A DNA stretch of 64,000 bases from Dasyornis broadbenti (lineage: Eukaryota > Chordata > Aves > Passeriformes > Dasyornithidae), in contig VZRN01004254.1 of NCBI GenBank assembly GCA_013397935.1, forward strand, positions 806,001 to 870,000. The letters are read 5' to 3'. Below the pieces are notes generated by a model, which saw nothing but the letters and a program-made list of their open reading frames with translations, was not told where the DNA came from and ran no database searches. Every line of letters starts with the position of its first letter. Position 1 is the first letter of the stretch. Below, piece after piece: positions 39,497 through 52,890 of this stretch. A program made the translations under genes and the position numbers.

Positions 39497-39960
39497 AGAG
39501 AGTGTAAAACTCCCCACCAGGGGAGGGACCTGGGTGTTCCCACCTGAACCTGAACATATCTTAACTCACTGAACTCTACATTTCGGGGGCTTCCCCCACC
39601 CCTGATGGAGCAAGGCTTCAACCATCACCTTGACCACCAGGATGCTGGATCCATGGGTGGTTATGTCTTTTCTCTCCACTATCTACTCTTATCCCTTCTC
39701 CTTTTCTTCCTTATATATATTTTTAAGGGATATCTTTATACTTTTATATTGATAAAAAGTATAAGGTAATCTCTATAGATAATAACCAAAATGGCTCCAT
39801 ACCTCCTTTCCATTGCAACCAACTAATTCTTAAAGAAACCTGCACTGTATATAAGATATCTATAAACACCAGTCATTCAGTGTCATTTCACTCTAATCTG
39901 CCCCAAGGGATCTATTAAAAAGAAACTCAGTTACCCTCGCCTTCAGAGGTGGGTCGTAGC
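39497..39960 (+). mobile_element. LTR-like block, probably solo or 3' LTR of an ERVL-type element
   Basis: The block starts TGTAAAACTCCCC and ends GGTCGTAGCA, so it has the TG...CA ends expected of an LTR. It contains a TATA-like stretch near 39712-39725, and an ATTAAA polyadenylation-like signal near 39914 followed by AACTCAGTTACCCTCGCC and TTCAGAGGTGGGTCG. The last part resembles the U5 end I associate with bird ERVL LTRs, which is recollection and not a search. I could not find a convincing target-site duplication at these ends, so the true boundaries may lie elsewhere, possibly as far left as about 39030. Confidence 0.5.
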
Positions 39961-41039
39961 ACGTGGTAAAATTAAGGATGGCAATATATCCAAGAATATG
40001 AATTATAAAGTAAACTGGTAACTTTAAGCTAATTAAATTATATATCAGATTGCCTCCTTTATCTCATAAAAATGCACGAATATATGTCAAACATTTCTGA
40101 AGTAAAAGGACATGGCCTTTACGAAGCGATAATCTTTCAGTTGGGCTTATAGCAGAAGAAATTGAAATTGTGATCCTTCGATATGAAGAAAATAAAAATC
40201 TTGTTATTTGGCAGTCATACTCAGAATCAAACAGGCATCAGTAATGAAGATTATTAACTTCAACAAAATTTTACTAAACATACCTTTTGCAGAAGCCTTA
40301 TTTCAGTATTTGGAAAATTCCTCCTAATTTTACTAAATATGGACATGCGTAAAACTAGACTACCAGAGATAAATAAAAGCCTTTCCAGTAAACTAGTAAG
40401 AAAAATGTGTAGAGATACTAGGATACCAAAAGAGATACAAAACCTCACTTGATACTTCCCCCTGAGAATCAAAATTAAACAGCAATAAACCCCAAATGGA
40501 CAGAATTCCTACCTACCACCTGAACTGGGGCCTTATTTCTGCAAAACTCCTTATAATTAAGTGTATATAGTATTGCAAAATCTCTTTGTGGAACCCTACT
40601 CCAAAGAAGAAATTTATTTCTTTTTTAAAATGAGGAGAGAAGATTTATATCATCACTGAATTCAATATTACATCTATTGTATGCTCTAAAACTAAATTAA
40701 GAAGCTGTTCAGAGGCCATACATACTGCAGTCCATTTCAATCTATTAGTCTGGCTAAATGCCTTCATACATCCAGTGAAAGGACTCATCATCATCAATCT
40801 GCCAGTTTTAGTGACCAGTCAACTACATGTTGATGCATGCACCAAGGAAACACAAGGGTTTCCTCCCTGCTGTCGTACTCCTGAAAGAATCAAGGGAGTC
40901 TGTTCTAATAGGTAGCACACAATGATGATTTAGCTGCTTAGTGTAAATAACAGTGTTACAATCACCACTTTATTTATAACCTTAGTTCAAAGGCAGAATA
41001 TATGTCTGGAGCCCAATTCCATTATTAAGCAGGGTAAGG

Positions 41040-41600
41040 CAAATAAGAGTTAACTTGTTCTGCCTGCTAAGTTAATCACACCACTGTTATCCAGAGTCTT
41101 GCTTTCATTTAAACTGTTAAGCACGAAAATGCACACTCTTAATTTGTTTTATCCTTTCTGTAAGTACAGGGATATGAGTTTCAACTTCCGTGAAACAAAA
41201 GTATCTCTGACTGGTGAAGTTTTGTGTTGTGTAGCTGCAGCCTTATGGGAATTCTGCATGCTTTCAGAGATGCACAAGGGCTTAGTGGTCTCATTTAGTT
41301 ACCTATGTGCCCCTGAAGAAGCCCTGCTAGCAATAAAACACTCTGGTGGCAAACAGCTAATTCATTAATTAACCACAGTATTTGCTGGAAAGGAAAGCAC
41401 TAAACAACGCTGCAGAGAAAGTGCAATTGTGGTTGTTCCAGGTCCCTGTCTGCAGTGTGTGCGGCAGAGGCAAGCAATGCCTATGCTGTTTCTAATTATT
41501 CCAATTATCATGGCACACTATGAAAACTTGATTAATAACACTGAAGATATTGTTGTGGCAATTAGCCATATGGTTGTGGGACTTTATTCTGTCACGATTT
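41040..41600. promoter_or_regulatory. Candidate conserved non-coding stretch
   Basis: Repeat-free sequence with clustered TAAT/ATTA cores (AATTCATTAATTAACCACAG near 41359, TCTAATTATTCCAATTATCA near 41490), plus CCACAG and CCAAT-like words. It has the texture of vertebrate developmental enhancers. An 89-codon frame overlaps it but matches no family. Inference only. Confidence 0.3.
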
Positions 41601-44600
41601 AGCCATTAGCATCTACTTATGTTTGTCAGAACAGAGCATCCGTGACAAGTTGGAGTTCCGCTCACCTTGCCGAGTCCCTGGTGAGCAACACCAGAGAAAT
41701 GTTTATTCCTGGGAGCCCCGTGCCTGAGTAAATTTTTCATGTGGCATCCGGTCTGACAGGGGACAAATGTCAAGTAGCTTATGCGACGACCCATCAAGCC
41801 AGGCTCCCTCTGCAAAAGGTGCCTTGTGAGTGGCTTGTCAGGGCAGACTTCTTTCAGGGGAGGATTTGACCAGTAAAATTAGTGTCAAATGTCTCATATT
41901 CAATGTTTTCAATGGTTAAGTGTTCAGACAGCATGTACCTACTCTTATTTAGATGTGATGAAATGCTCTATTACGACTTTATACACCTATGAGTTACATA
42001 TTACCATGTGCTTGAAATATATAGCTCCAAGCAGAGGGACCACAGGGCTGCACTCCTGTCAGGTTGGTCAGCTGAACCGACAGCTATGTAAGGTGACAAA
42101 TTTTATGAGCCACCTTTTAAAAACACAAAGTATACGCTACAAAACAATGCTTATTCTAAGTATCCTGTCCTTTATTTTGTGGTCAGAAAAACTGCTCATC
42201 TCTAGTAGTTCATCTGTAAGACACAAGCTGAAGCTTTAAAAAATGCATTCATAATGGAAGGCTGCCTTGCTTTTCTCCTGAAAGTACAGCAGTAGTCTCA
42301 CCGCTTCTCCAACATTTTTTGCAGATCAGCTAATGCAAATGTGTTTCTGTCAGCACATCACTCAAAATCAAAATGTTTGCAATCAAAGACAAGTCCAAAC
42401 TTGTCTAGTTGTCCACAGTTAGGAATCAACAAGTTAGTCCTTATTAAAAGGAGTAGGAAGCACTCAAGAATTAGCATCTGGCTGCACAGGAATGCCATAT
42501 ATACAGCTGATGAAAGTGTGCTTACGTATTTCGGACATGAGAGGAGGCAGCAATAACCCAAGATCGTAGAGCTAACAGTAAAATGACACTATGAAAGAAG
42601 TTTTTTAAGAAGCACAGAACTTTACGAAGACCCACAGTATTGTAGAAATTCACCAGCTACTGTTAAAAAGAACAATAAGAATTGCTATTTTTCATATATT
42701 TATTTTCCTCTATTTTTCCAATACCTCTACCCTAACAGTAGCTTTCCTTTTATAGTCACTATCTTCCATCTGTATAGATCTTTCACACACTGTGAGGAGA
42801 CAGAGACATCGTTTAAAACCATAAAAGTAATTGCAAAGAAATAAAAATAGACAGAGGACTCTGAGCAGGTGTAATATTTTTAACTAAATTTAACTCGTTA
42901 TTTAATGACAAGAATTTAATTGACAAGACATCTGGGCATAAAACTTGCTCACAAATGTCCACGTAAGAAACCAGGAACAATGTGCACACCTCACATAGCT
43001 CACTACTAATAGGGCTATATCAGCAAAATAAATTTATTAGCAAAAGGGAGGGACTAGATCTGCTTCTCATCAGATGTACCAATTTTAATGGAGAGCTAGT
43101 TTTAAAACTGAAGAAAAAAAAAATTTAGTAAAATCTTTTCTCCATTTATGCCCCTTTGATTGAGATGATCGAGTTTGTTTTAAAATAACCATGTTTGTGG
43201 AATATTATATACTGACTGTCCTAGAAAACCCATCTGTGCACATAGACATTCATATGTGGAGGGGGTTTGGGTGTAAAGGAGGTAAATAATTAGAAGAGAA
43301 AAACAAGGAGAGAAATAAATACTGCTCAGGAAAGAAGAGATGAAGGATACACAAAGGGTAATAGAGGATTAAGCTGGAAAGGAAGTATCAGTGGGGATAT
43401 TTTTCACAGGAGCTGTGGAGACCAAGTCATATAACCTAAGGGGTAGTTTGGATGTAATTTGGACTCTGGGCTCTGCCCCATGCTGGTGCCAAGGATTTAA
43501 CTATCTCCTAATCCACAGTGGGTGCTGGTAGGAGGTGAAAGCAGCAGCATGTGGCCTTGCTAAAAGCTAAACTGACTGTTCTCTCCAAAGGTATCTGCGG
43601 AACTCCACCCCTGTCCACCACATGGATTCTGAGACAGAGAGAGAAGACCCTGCAGCTGGAGATGTATCCTTGTAGAGGGAGCAGAACTACTGTTCTCTTG
43701 AGGTATGTTCTGCTCTTTGACAAGATGGAAATCTGCTTTCTACTTTGCAGGCCATTACAAAAATACACTTGTGATTACAGTGAGACTGCAGACTATAGAG
43801 TCTGATGATTAAGATGATGTAGCTGCTTTCTACTTGTTAACCAACCACAAATTTTGGACACAGTTTAGTTGACTGTGCTATATTTTCAGCTAGTACTGTT
43901 ACTCAGTATTTGGAGCAAACTAGAAAGATGAAAGAGGAGTTAAACGTGGTGCTATCCATATGAAAGGTCAATTCATACTCATGCCTGAAATTCTGACAGA
44001 TCAGATGAGGCCATAATCATTCCTCCTTGGCCAAACTTGTCTGCTAAAACTATATGCTAGGAAGAAGCTCTTTCCTAGGAAGAGATTTTGGCATGTGCAG
44101 CAAAGCAATGTGGGATAGGGAAATTGAGAGTTTGGGTTGTCCTGAGAGCTGGACAAACACTCATTGCCACATGTGTTTGCAACTGGCCATATGGGCACCC
44201 CAAGTACAAGTGCCACAGCACCACACACTTTAAGCACCTCTTGTGTCCCAGCTGTAGCCAATGCTGCAGAGACAGTGGAAGATGTTTCTTTTCCATTTCT
44301 ATCTTATTTAGACAGGGTTAAGTATTTTCAGGAACTATCTACTAAGTATATGAGGATTTGTGGTTATTTCTGGTACTGCAAATTTATCTGGAAGTTCTAG
44401 ATCCAATTTTTGCCTGTTAATTCACTGTTTTATATTAATTTATTGTTATATAGGGATGAAAACGAATGACAATGAAAAATATGACAGGTTTTACAGCTCT
44501 CTTACTCAAACGGGTGTTTAATTTCAGAAATGTAAAAAATTACTTTTTATTATTTGCTTTTTGCCAACCAGAAGTATTCCTCCACCAAAGAATTCAAGTT

Positions 44601-47149
44601 TTGGTATGCCTCTCAGAAATTTCAGGGTAAAAAAGTGGCACAGAAAATCCCTCTCTGAATCTCTGGCAGAAACTCTGTTGTGCACTTCTACATTTGAAAT
44701 AATACATATGTTAAAATGACACTAATTTGATTTATATTGACCTCTTCATACTTTGATCTCTTTCCTTAAAACTGTATTTTAACTTCCTTCTGAGAAGAAG
44801 AATATTTTTCTGAACTTCTAACCTTCCAATGTTCCAGTGTTAATGTGAGAGGGACACAATGGACATTACAGGATGGTTTTCAGCTTGAAAAAGGATCTGA
44901 CATCCCAGTTCTCTGGCATCGCCTATGAGTGGCAAATGCAGATGGGGAAAGTATCAGTCTGACGGGGTAGAGGTGAAGGAGGCATTTCCATGAATGCAGG
45001 TAGGCTCTTCTGCAGGCTGCTCCCTGGCTTTTAGAGAAATCGAGATGTGGCCAAAGATGTGATCAGATACAGGATAAATGATCCCTAAGCAGAGGTATGA
45101 AAAGGAAGGGCTGGAGGCTAGCTGTCTCTAAAGGTTAGTTTATCTGACCATACTCTTACATGATCCAGCATAATGAAGCCACAATGTACTTGGAGGATAA
45201 GAAGCCAGAAGTGCACCTGGTGTTGCATCTGGGCCAGTGGAGCCAAATGATCTGCCTGTTAAACTGGCACTGGAAACTGTCAGAGGGACTGAAATATTCC
45301 CTTCAGGCTGTGGGAACAGAGTAGCCCTCTAAAACAGATCACATTGGTTTGTGATAACATCAACAACTTCTTGAGGCACATCCTGACTGAATCATTGCTT
45401 ATGGTTGTTTGGGATGTAGGAGGTATTTTATTTGAAGGTAATTATGCTATTGAGCATTTAGTTGGCTGTAGCAGGTAGAATGCATACTTTGAGGAGGTGG
45501 CATTTATCTCTGCCAGTTGAACCACGCTGTGAAAACACTTGCCAATGGTTATTATAAACTTTCTTACTGTCTTGGGTGGTATTGCACAATCTTAGATATG
45601 TGATCCTCTGCCTGCTTTTGAAAGGTCACTGTTCAGGATACCAATTATTTATGGAGTTTACTTTCATTCAGAACTGACATGGTCTCCAAAGGATCTGTTC
45701 ACAGAGAGTTTTGCAAACTTTTGATGGCCAAACCAACCTGACGCAGCAACAGCTCTGATTTGGACCAGAAACTCTGAAAATGGAGGCTATCCTCGCAGCA
45801 TTATCTAACTTTTTAATTTTTTTCTGTTAGAAGCTCCAAGTCTGAGGTTTATACACAGAGGTTCAAAGAGGCTTATACCCTAAGACCTCATTTATACTTG
45901 AGGGAAACAACTTGTACTACAAAAATGATCAGAGCAATCAGATTCAAATTCCCTGTTAAATTGTCTGCAGAAAATTATCTTCAGAAAATGCACATCATCT
46001 CAGACTTCAGCTTGGCTTTCTGAGAATTTTTGGAGTCTTGGGAGCTCATTTTGATTCTGTCCAATCATTAGTAATAAACAACTTTTTTAATCCAGCATCA
46101 ACTTTAGGAAAGCACTTGGTGAGGACATTAAGAACTACAGTATGGAGAATAAAAGATCTGAAAGCACATCCATCTTTAAAGCAAATGTAACCCACAGGAT
46201 AAGGCACCAATTTAGGAATTGGGAAGCACAGCCATAGGCAAATTATTGTCCCATATAATTATCCTCTCTTTATGTAAGATAAGCATAATAACTTTCATCG
46301 TGTTATGCATGAAAACCTTATCAGAGAAATTCTTATATTAAAAAGCAGTATTTTACTATTGTAATAAAACAATTGAGAATAATCTTATCAAGAATACCAT
46401 AACATATAAAATGATGGAGTTCTCACACAAACCCAAAAGCTGATATTCACTCATATTTTAAGGATACTGTTTTCTTAGCACGGTCTAAAATTAGTGAGGG
46501 TAATACCTATTTATCACTTATCCTATCAGTATTAGAAAACAACAAAACAGCACAGTTTTTGATTTAACGTGTCTGTCAGAGATACAAATTTTGCATGCAC
46601 ATGTCAAGAAAGGAACAAGCGGAATATCTGAGGTAAGCAGGGTGTAAGACACAATTCTACAGGCAAAGAGGCCCTTAGAAGGCTGACTGGTCAAATGTAG
46701 AGATTTTCTTTTAGAGAGATTAACAAGTTTGGATATAATAAATGAGTTAAAAAAAAAAAAAAGCACACCAGTTTTATGGCACACTGTACCTTCGCAGCCT
46801 TGTACTTCAAAATCTGTGAAGTGCTTCTCTAGTATGCCTAGTCAAAACCATCTCACCACGTGACTTCTCTACTAACAAACTTCTATTCCACAGGTATCAG
46901 ACACTTTTCAGATTCACTGGCTGATGATGATTGAACTTTCACTGAAATTACTGATTTATCATCACTGCCTTGAAAGTAGACTTCCTGCTACACAAAGGGA
47001 CAAACCAAACTTTGCAATGATTTGATCAACTTCTTCTAAAGGAGTTGGAATTTACAGAAAGCAAAACAGTGCATATGATTCTTTGATTTTTTGAGGTTAT
47101 GCCTCTAGTATAACCTTTTGACTCTAAATCCCCTTCAATTTAATGTTGA

Positions 47150-47480
47150 TAAATGTGAGTATTAAAACTCAAAGTCATTGAACTGATTGCTGTCAGTTGT
47201 GCCATTGCACAGACATATGCACAATTATTAATTACGTCAAATGCAGATTTACTGAGACAGTAAGTAAACTATTAATGGCAAGCATATAGGTGACTTGGGT
47301 GCTAATAAACTTGTGCATCACAGATGATTAAAACTTGGGAGTGGCAGCAGGATGACTACGTTGGAACAATATGTTCCATTGCTATTAGCAATTTTGTGCC
47401 TATTGATGATGATGCAACTGTGACCGGTGTAGCTGCTATCATGACATGTTTCTGTGGACTGAGGCCAGAGAAAGTGTTTT
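47150..47480. promoter_or_regulatory. Candidate conserved non-coding stretch
   Basis: Repeat-free block with ATTATTAATTACGTCAAATG near 47224, TATTAATGG, a CACAGATGATTAAAAC segment and CTGTGACCGG. Homeodomain and CRE-like words are packed within about 330 bases. No coding signal in either strand. Confidence 0.3.
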
Positions 47481-48171
47481 AACCAAGGAGGTACCAGGAA
47501 AATAGCCTCAACCTGCTCTACAAATTGGGCGAATTACAGGTTCAATGAGCTAGCAGAGGCTCTAGCTGATATAGACACTAACTTTGTGGAGCTTAATGAC
47601 TTTTTTATTGTCTAGTTATAACATGGAGTTTCACTACCATGCCAAGCTGCTCCAGCATAATTCATTCAAGGCAAAGAAGAATGATGCTTCAAAGAGAAAA
47701 TCTGAAGTTACACAGTTAAAACTCAGGAAATGCAAACACCTAATTCCTGTCACATTATGAAATCCTAGTTCTGCATGTATATCTCCTTTAGCTCTGACTT
47801 CTATCAAAAATATGCATAATTTTAATGCTAATTTCTATTAAAATATGCATCACAAAACATAGCAGATGCATGCAGACAATTAACATATTGTATTAACTTC
47901 TGCATTTTTTATTCTTTATTGAATCCTCTGTACTGCATATAACTTTATTTTGCATTTTCTTTGTTTTCCTTTCACTACCATAAAACCAATTTTGTTTTAC
48001 TAATGTTATTCTGAATGCTTTCAATTGGATCAATTCACTTATCATTGGGGTGAAGAACTGAGGAGGGGTCATCATGAACCTTAGCTGCCGAAGTTAATTT
48101 TCTGCTAGACTGAATCAAAAGAGTAACACTGCATCTGTTTGTATTGTTCTGTATCGGTAAACGAAACTTTT

Positions 48172-48174
48172 NNN
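48172..48174. other. Assembly gap (NNN) inside a T homopolymer
   Basis: Three N characters flanked by T on both sides. The homopolymer length is therefore unresolved. One minus-strand open frame crossing it is unreliable for that reason. Confidence 0.99.
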
Positions 48175-48289
48175 TTTTTTTTTGCCACAAAAGCTTGGTA
48201 TTTGCAAAAGCTGTAGGACTGTGGAGACCATAATCTAAAATCATGAGAGTCACAATTTTTATGACTACAATCTTCTTTTCCTGGTGTTC

Positions 48290-48420
48290 AGGCAGTGGTT
48301 TTGGGGTGGATTGCGCTGCAAGCGTTCTGATGAGACATTTACAATCTCCTTTATGCAAATTACCCCAGCAGCTGTTTAAGAGCTGTGGTTGTCAGACCAG
48401 CAAGGAGAATGTGATTTGGT
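48290..48420. promoter_or_regulatory. Candidate conserved non-coding stretch with octamer motif
   Basis: Holds a perfect octamer ATGCAAAT (48353-48360) followed by TACCCCAGCAGCTG and a RUNX-type TGTGGT (about 48383). It lies 115 bases from the NNN gap. Confidence 0.3.
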
Positions 48421-49551
48421 ATGTCACAAATGGGGCAGGGCTTTATTAGGCTCTGCTACAAAGTTTTAGCAGATGCCTTAGCACAGATTCGGTGCGATCT
48501 TGTAACCCCATTATAACTTTATTGCTTATGGAAAAGAAAACACAAAAAGCTACCAAATACTGTGGGGATTCTCGGAACTAAGCATTTCACACTGCCTATT
48601 TCTGAATTAAGTGCAAATAATGAATGTAATCTTATCATTTAGAGTAGAAAACCTGCAGTTTTCCCCAAAGACATCATAGGCAGCTGAAGGAGTTTTCCAG
48701 GGGAAAAAACCAGCAATAACACCTTTTAAGACTAAGAGAAAATTTTACAAATAACCAATGAAGACTGCTTTTTGTCTTTAGAAACGACTCATCAATAAGC
48801 AAGTACTACTATTAACACATAAAAACATTAGGAGCCTTTGATAAAACTGCCCATTGAAAATGCAATGACTGGATTAACATTGGACATCCCACAGTCAGGA
48901 GACAGATTACAGATCCACAGAGGATTCTTTTAGGCCTGAAAGACATATACACCTCCTTTACCTGACTTTCCTGTGATTATGAGTTAATGTGTTACAGGTT
49001 TGCTTTTATTAAGATTCACCTTGAACTGATGTTTCTTGTTCTTATGCTTCACATCATACAGCTGCAGAACAAGAATTACATCCCCCTTAAAACTTTCTGA
49101 TATTCAATATGTAAATTTGAGTCCATTTTGGATAATTTTGCTTTTGTCAACATTGCTCAACTATAAGTCACTCCCTGTCTTACCCCATATTTATTCCCTG
49201 ACACACTTCTATTGACCAAATGTTTACCTTCTCAATTTCTCTTTGACAAATGATGATGATCTGAATTTTTTTTAAATACAGTTAACCAAAAGTATATATG
49301 GCATTTCAGGTGAGGTGTTCCTATTACCTGTACGATAGCACCAACACTTTCTTATCTCTTCTTGAAACACAGAAACCTGACAGCATTTGTCTTTTACACA
49401 GCTCACCAATTTGGTGGGTCCAAGACATTTTCACTTTCATCCTTTTACCAAACTTTTTTGTTAAGTAAAAAACACAGTCCCCTTTCCTTTGCTCTATCAA
49501 TCTGTATTTTAAGTTATGCCTCATCTGGCTGGGTGGAAAGACATCACTAAT

Positions 49552-49568
49552 ACTGCCACCTAGTGACA
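49552..49568 (-). promoter_or_regulatory. Candidate CTCF site, reverse orientation
   Basis: On the minus strand this reads GTCACTAGGTGGCAGTA, which fits the CTCF core at all positions except the first C. It points towards the forward site at 9117. Confidence 0.45.
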
Positions 49569-52139
49569 ATTTATAACATAAAACTGAATTTGGAGGGCAA
49601 ACTATTTTTGAGGATTTTAGCCCCTTCAAAAATTTCTAAGACTACTCCAGTCTTCATTATTTTAAATGCCAATAAGCTGCAAATTCTAAGTCCTCAGAAG
49701 AATAATGTGACCAGACCTTATTGGAGTCTATTCAAGGACGGAGTACTGGTAGAATTTGATTGTTACACAAACACAAAAATAAAATACTTCTAGAATATAA
49801 ATATATTTAACCATTTAGTTGCGTCTGTAAATGTGAGTACAGTTGCCTGCTATTCTCCTAATGAATAACAGCTTTTCTTTAAAGTGTGAGTGAAGAACAA
49901 AAGAGTTCAAAGGAAATGACAGAGTGAAGGAACAGTGAAAACAGTTGTTTGTAACAGAAGTTGAATTTTGACCTCAATTACATTATTTGCTATGGCAAAT
50001 ATTACAATGTATGGCAGGCATACTAAAAAAATATTTCCAGCTGCCACCTGAAAATGCTACAGTAGTAATCTATATACTGAGGGAATTAGGCAAAGGACAA
50101 AATTCTGTAACAACAATTTTAAGGGAAACCACAATGCAGTAAGTGTTACTCTTCATGTATCTGTATTGCTTAGGAGAATATACTACATTCTTTCAAGATT
50201 GAAGGTCCATGTTCTGAAAATATAGCCTTCTAACATCAACTGAAATGTTAAGCAAAAAAAAAAAAAAGAACTTGAATCCATTTTGTGTGTGTGCAAACAC
50301 ATAGTGCAGCCCTCCTAACACATGGCTGCCAAGCAAACACATTTGGTCACAGAGTGATGGTTGACTTCAGGACATTGACCACTCCGAAGAATTACTAACA
50401 CAAGCACTGTGATTAAATATTTTTCTGAATGTAGTTATTTCATGAGGAAACTAGAAGTAACTGCCCCAAAGGACTTCAAAGCAGCATGGTTAAACCCAGA
50501 AAAAAGCAACAAGAGAGCTTCACTTTTTCTTCTGAAAGTATGACCAGAATAAACTTTTTACATTAGCTCAAAACTGTGTGAAGATACCAAATATCTACTA
50601 AATCTCCCCTATAAATTATAACTTGAACATTTTCTTTTCCTCAAAGACAGCTTTCTCCCACTCCTCTTGTACAAGAACCTCTTCAGTTATTTCACTGATC
50701 CCCTAAAAAAGCTGTGTTCCCACTTAACACTCAAATTCTTGAATGGTTTGTGCAAGCTTTATAACAAGGGTTTCTATTATTAATTTAGGATCTGTCTGAA
50801 TAGAAACTGCCCACGATTTTCTGGGAATACATTCATCATGATTCTTCTTGTTCAACATTTGTCTGAACTTGGTGTGTTGTATTTGTAAATATGGACAAGT
50901 AGAAAGAACTACCATCTTGAAATGACCATTATAAAGAAACGTTATAGGTAGTTATTCCCTCTATGGAATTCCCAAATCTGGTTTCTGGCTTCCCAAACAG
51001 AGTTTCTTTCTCCTATGCAACATCTCTCCACCTGGATGCAATGGAACTGGCTGGCCACTCTTCTAAGTACATATTTCAACCTGACAAAAAAAAAATACCA
51101 GACTTTCTTCAAGCCTAGTTCAGTAAATGTAGCCTCTTCTTCATTCACACTGATACCATCTACTCACTCTCTCCTCATACATGCACCTACCAGCAGCTCT
51201 GCCATCCATCTACCCTTGCTTTTTTAGTAAGAGTTGTTGCCTCTTTTGTGTCTTCTGTCATTTGGAATATTCTCTTCTACTCTGAGACCTAGCAACTTGG
51301 CTTTGTCCACACATCACGCTCTGTCCTGTCTTCTTTTTGTCTTTTTTTAAAAATACCAACTTACTGTCAGCTTGAAAACCAGCCTGGGAAGACAGATGGT
51401 CAGATATACATCACAAAAGTGAATCAGAGTCAAATTCAAACTTTAGTTAAAATTATGAGTGAGGAAGAAGTCAGGTGGTCTGAAATACTTTCACCAGCTT
51501 ATGTTAGAAAGAGTCTACTTGAATGGGGAAGGAAAGCAGAACAGCCCTGCTCTGCACAATCAAAGGTCCTGCAGACAGTGCTCCTTCGGTTCCTCAGGCT
51601 ACACATCCCACTGCTTCACTGCCCACCTCCAGTGAGGTCTGGCACTGCCTGGAGCATGAGGAGATCTGGTGGCTACCATCGGTTACAAGAGGCTGGATGA
51701 GGAGCTGCTGTCAGTCCAACTGCATTGCATCCACCTCCACCAACAGCACCTGAACAGTGATTGCTGCAGTGCTGGCTTTTTGTGGACAAGTGGTTTTGTC
51801 ACTGATAAGGCCAGAGCGGTCAGGGAAGGAAAAGCAGCAGGGATGTGTTCCCAAATGGAAATGTGCATGTTGTCTTTCCCAGCACTGGCAAGGACTTCAG
51901 CTGCAGACTACCAATCTCTGAAACTTCTCAGTTCTTCTCTAAAGGTCCATTTTGGCTTTACAGGAGAAGTAATTTCAACTCACATGCTTTTAGGAGTAAT
52001 TATATATTTAAATGATTAAACAAATCAGGAAGAAAACACATCTACTGCAGAATGAAAGCAGTTAACATTGAAATTCTTTTTAATATTGTTATATTAGTAT
52101 CACAAGTTGTTTGTAAATAACTTGCTCATTTTAGATACG

Positions 52140-52380
52140 TAAGGAGTTCTGCCATGCCCTGCAAAATAAATTAGATTTTATTGGTGCCCAAGTATTTCAT
52201 AACTTCTATTTATTTGCTGCAAGAATGGAGAATTAAGATAGAGTAGTTTATTTCACCAAAAGACTGACAAATGGCTCATTAGACACGGAGCTGAAGCTAA
52301 TTGTACAATTTTTTGTTGTATTAATTGTCACTGCCTGCTTAGCTGGCTAACACTGGTCATCAATACAGGGCTTTTTCCTT
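52140..52380. promoter_or_regulatory. Candidate conserved non-coding stretch
   Basis: Repeat-free block with GCTAATTGTACAATTTTTTG and TTGTATTAATTGTCACTGCC (about 52297-52333), which combine SOX-type ACAAT and homeodomain TAATT words, and CTGGCTAACACTGG. No coding signal. Confidence 0.3.
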
Positions 52381-52729
52381 TCAATCTCCAAAAGAGGTGT
52401 AAAAAAAAAAAAAAGGAATTTTAAGATAAATAGAACAGTATTTATTTCCTAATATAAACAAAAATACTATTTGGATTGGAGGAGCATGAGGGAGGAGTAA
52501 GAGAGGATTAATGTGCTGGCTGTTCCCCACTGGGGCCACCAATAACAATCAATCCCAAACAGCAGTCACCTCACATCATGTAACAGCTTGAATCGTCGAT
52601 ATTCAAAGATTCTCTCCCCCTTTTTTTTTTGTTCAAATTAAATATCATTTACATTGCATCCTTTTTTTTTTAATTTCGTCAGAGACATAAGGTCAGAATT
52701 GATTGAATATGTACTACCTGCATATAATG

Positions 52730-52890
52730 ATTTCCAGTTTTTTACAATCATGTGCTAATGCTGCACAGTAATGGCCTATGGATGAAGAGACAGATGTACT
52801 ACCAGTCATTCGCTACACATTTGCATTAACAAATCATCATTTAATTGAAGCCCATCCAACAAGTTTATGCTACTTAAATAAAGTTCCTTT
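52730..52890. promoter_or_regulatory. Candidate conserved non-coding stretch with octamer motif
   Basis: Contains a perfect octamer on the reverse strand (ATTTGCAT at 52819-52826) next to TTAACAAATCATCATTTAAT, with no repeat or coding signal. Confidence 0.3.

Noticed and set aside
39497..39530. CCACCAGGGGAGGGACC as a CTCF site in the LTR-like block
   Set aside because: The core departs from the consensus after CCACCAGGGG (AGG instead of GGC), so it was not listed with the two better matches.
48035..48358. Minus-strand open frame crossing the NNN gap
   Set aside because: It reads through unknown bases in a T homopolymer, so the frame is not determined. No family match.
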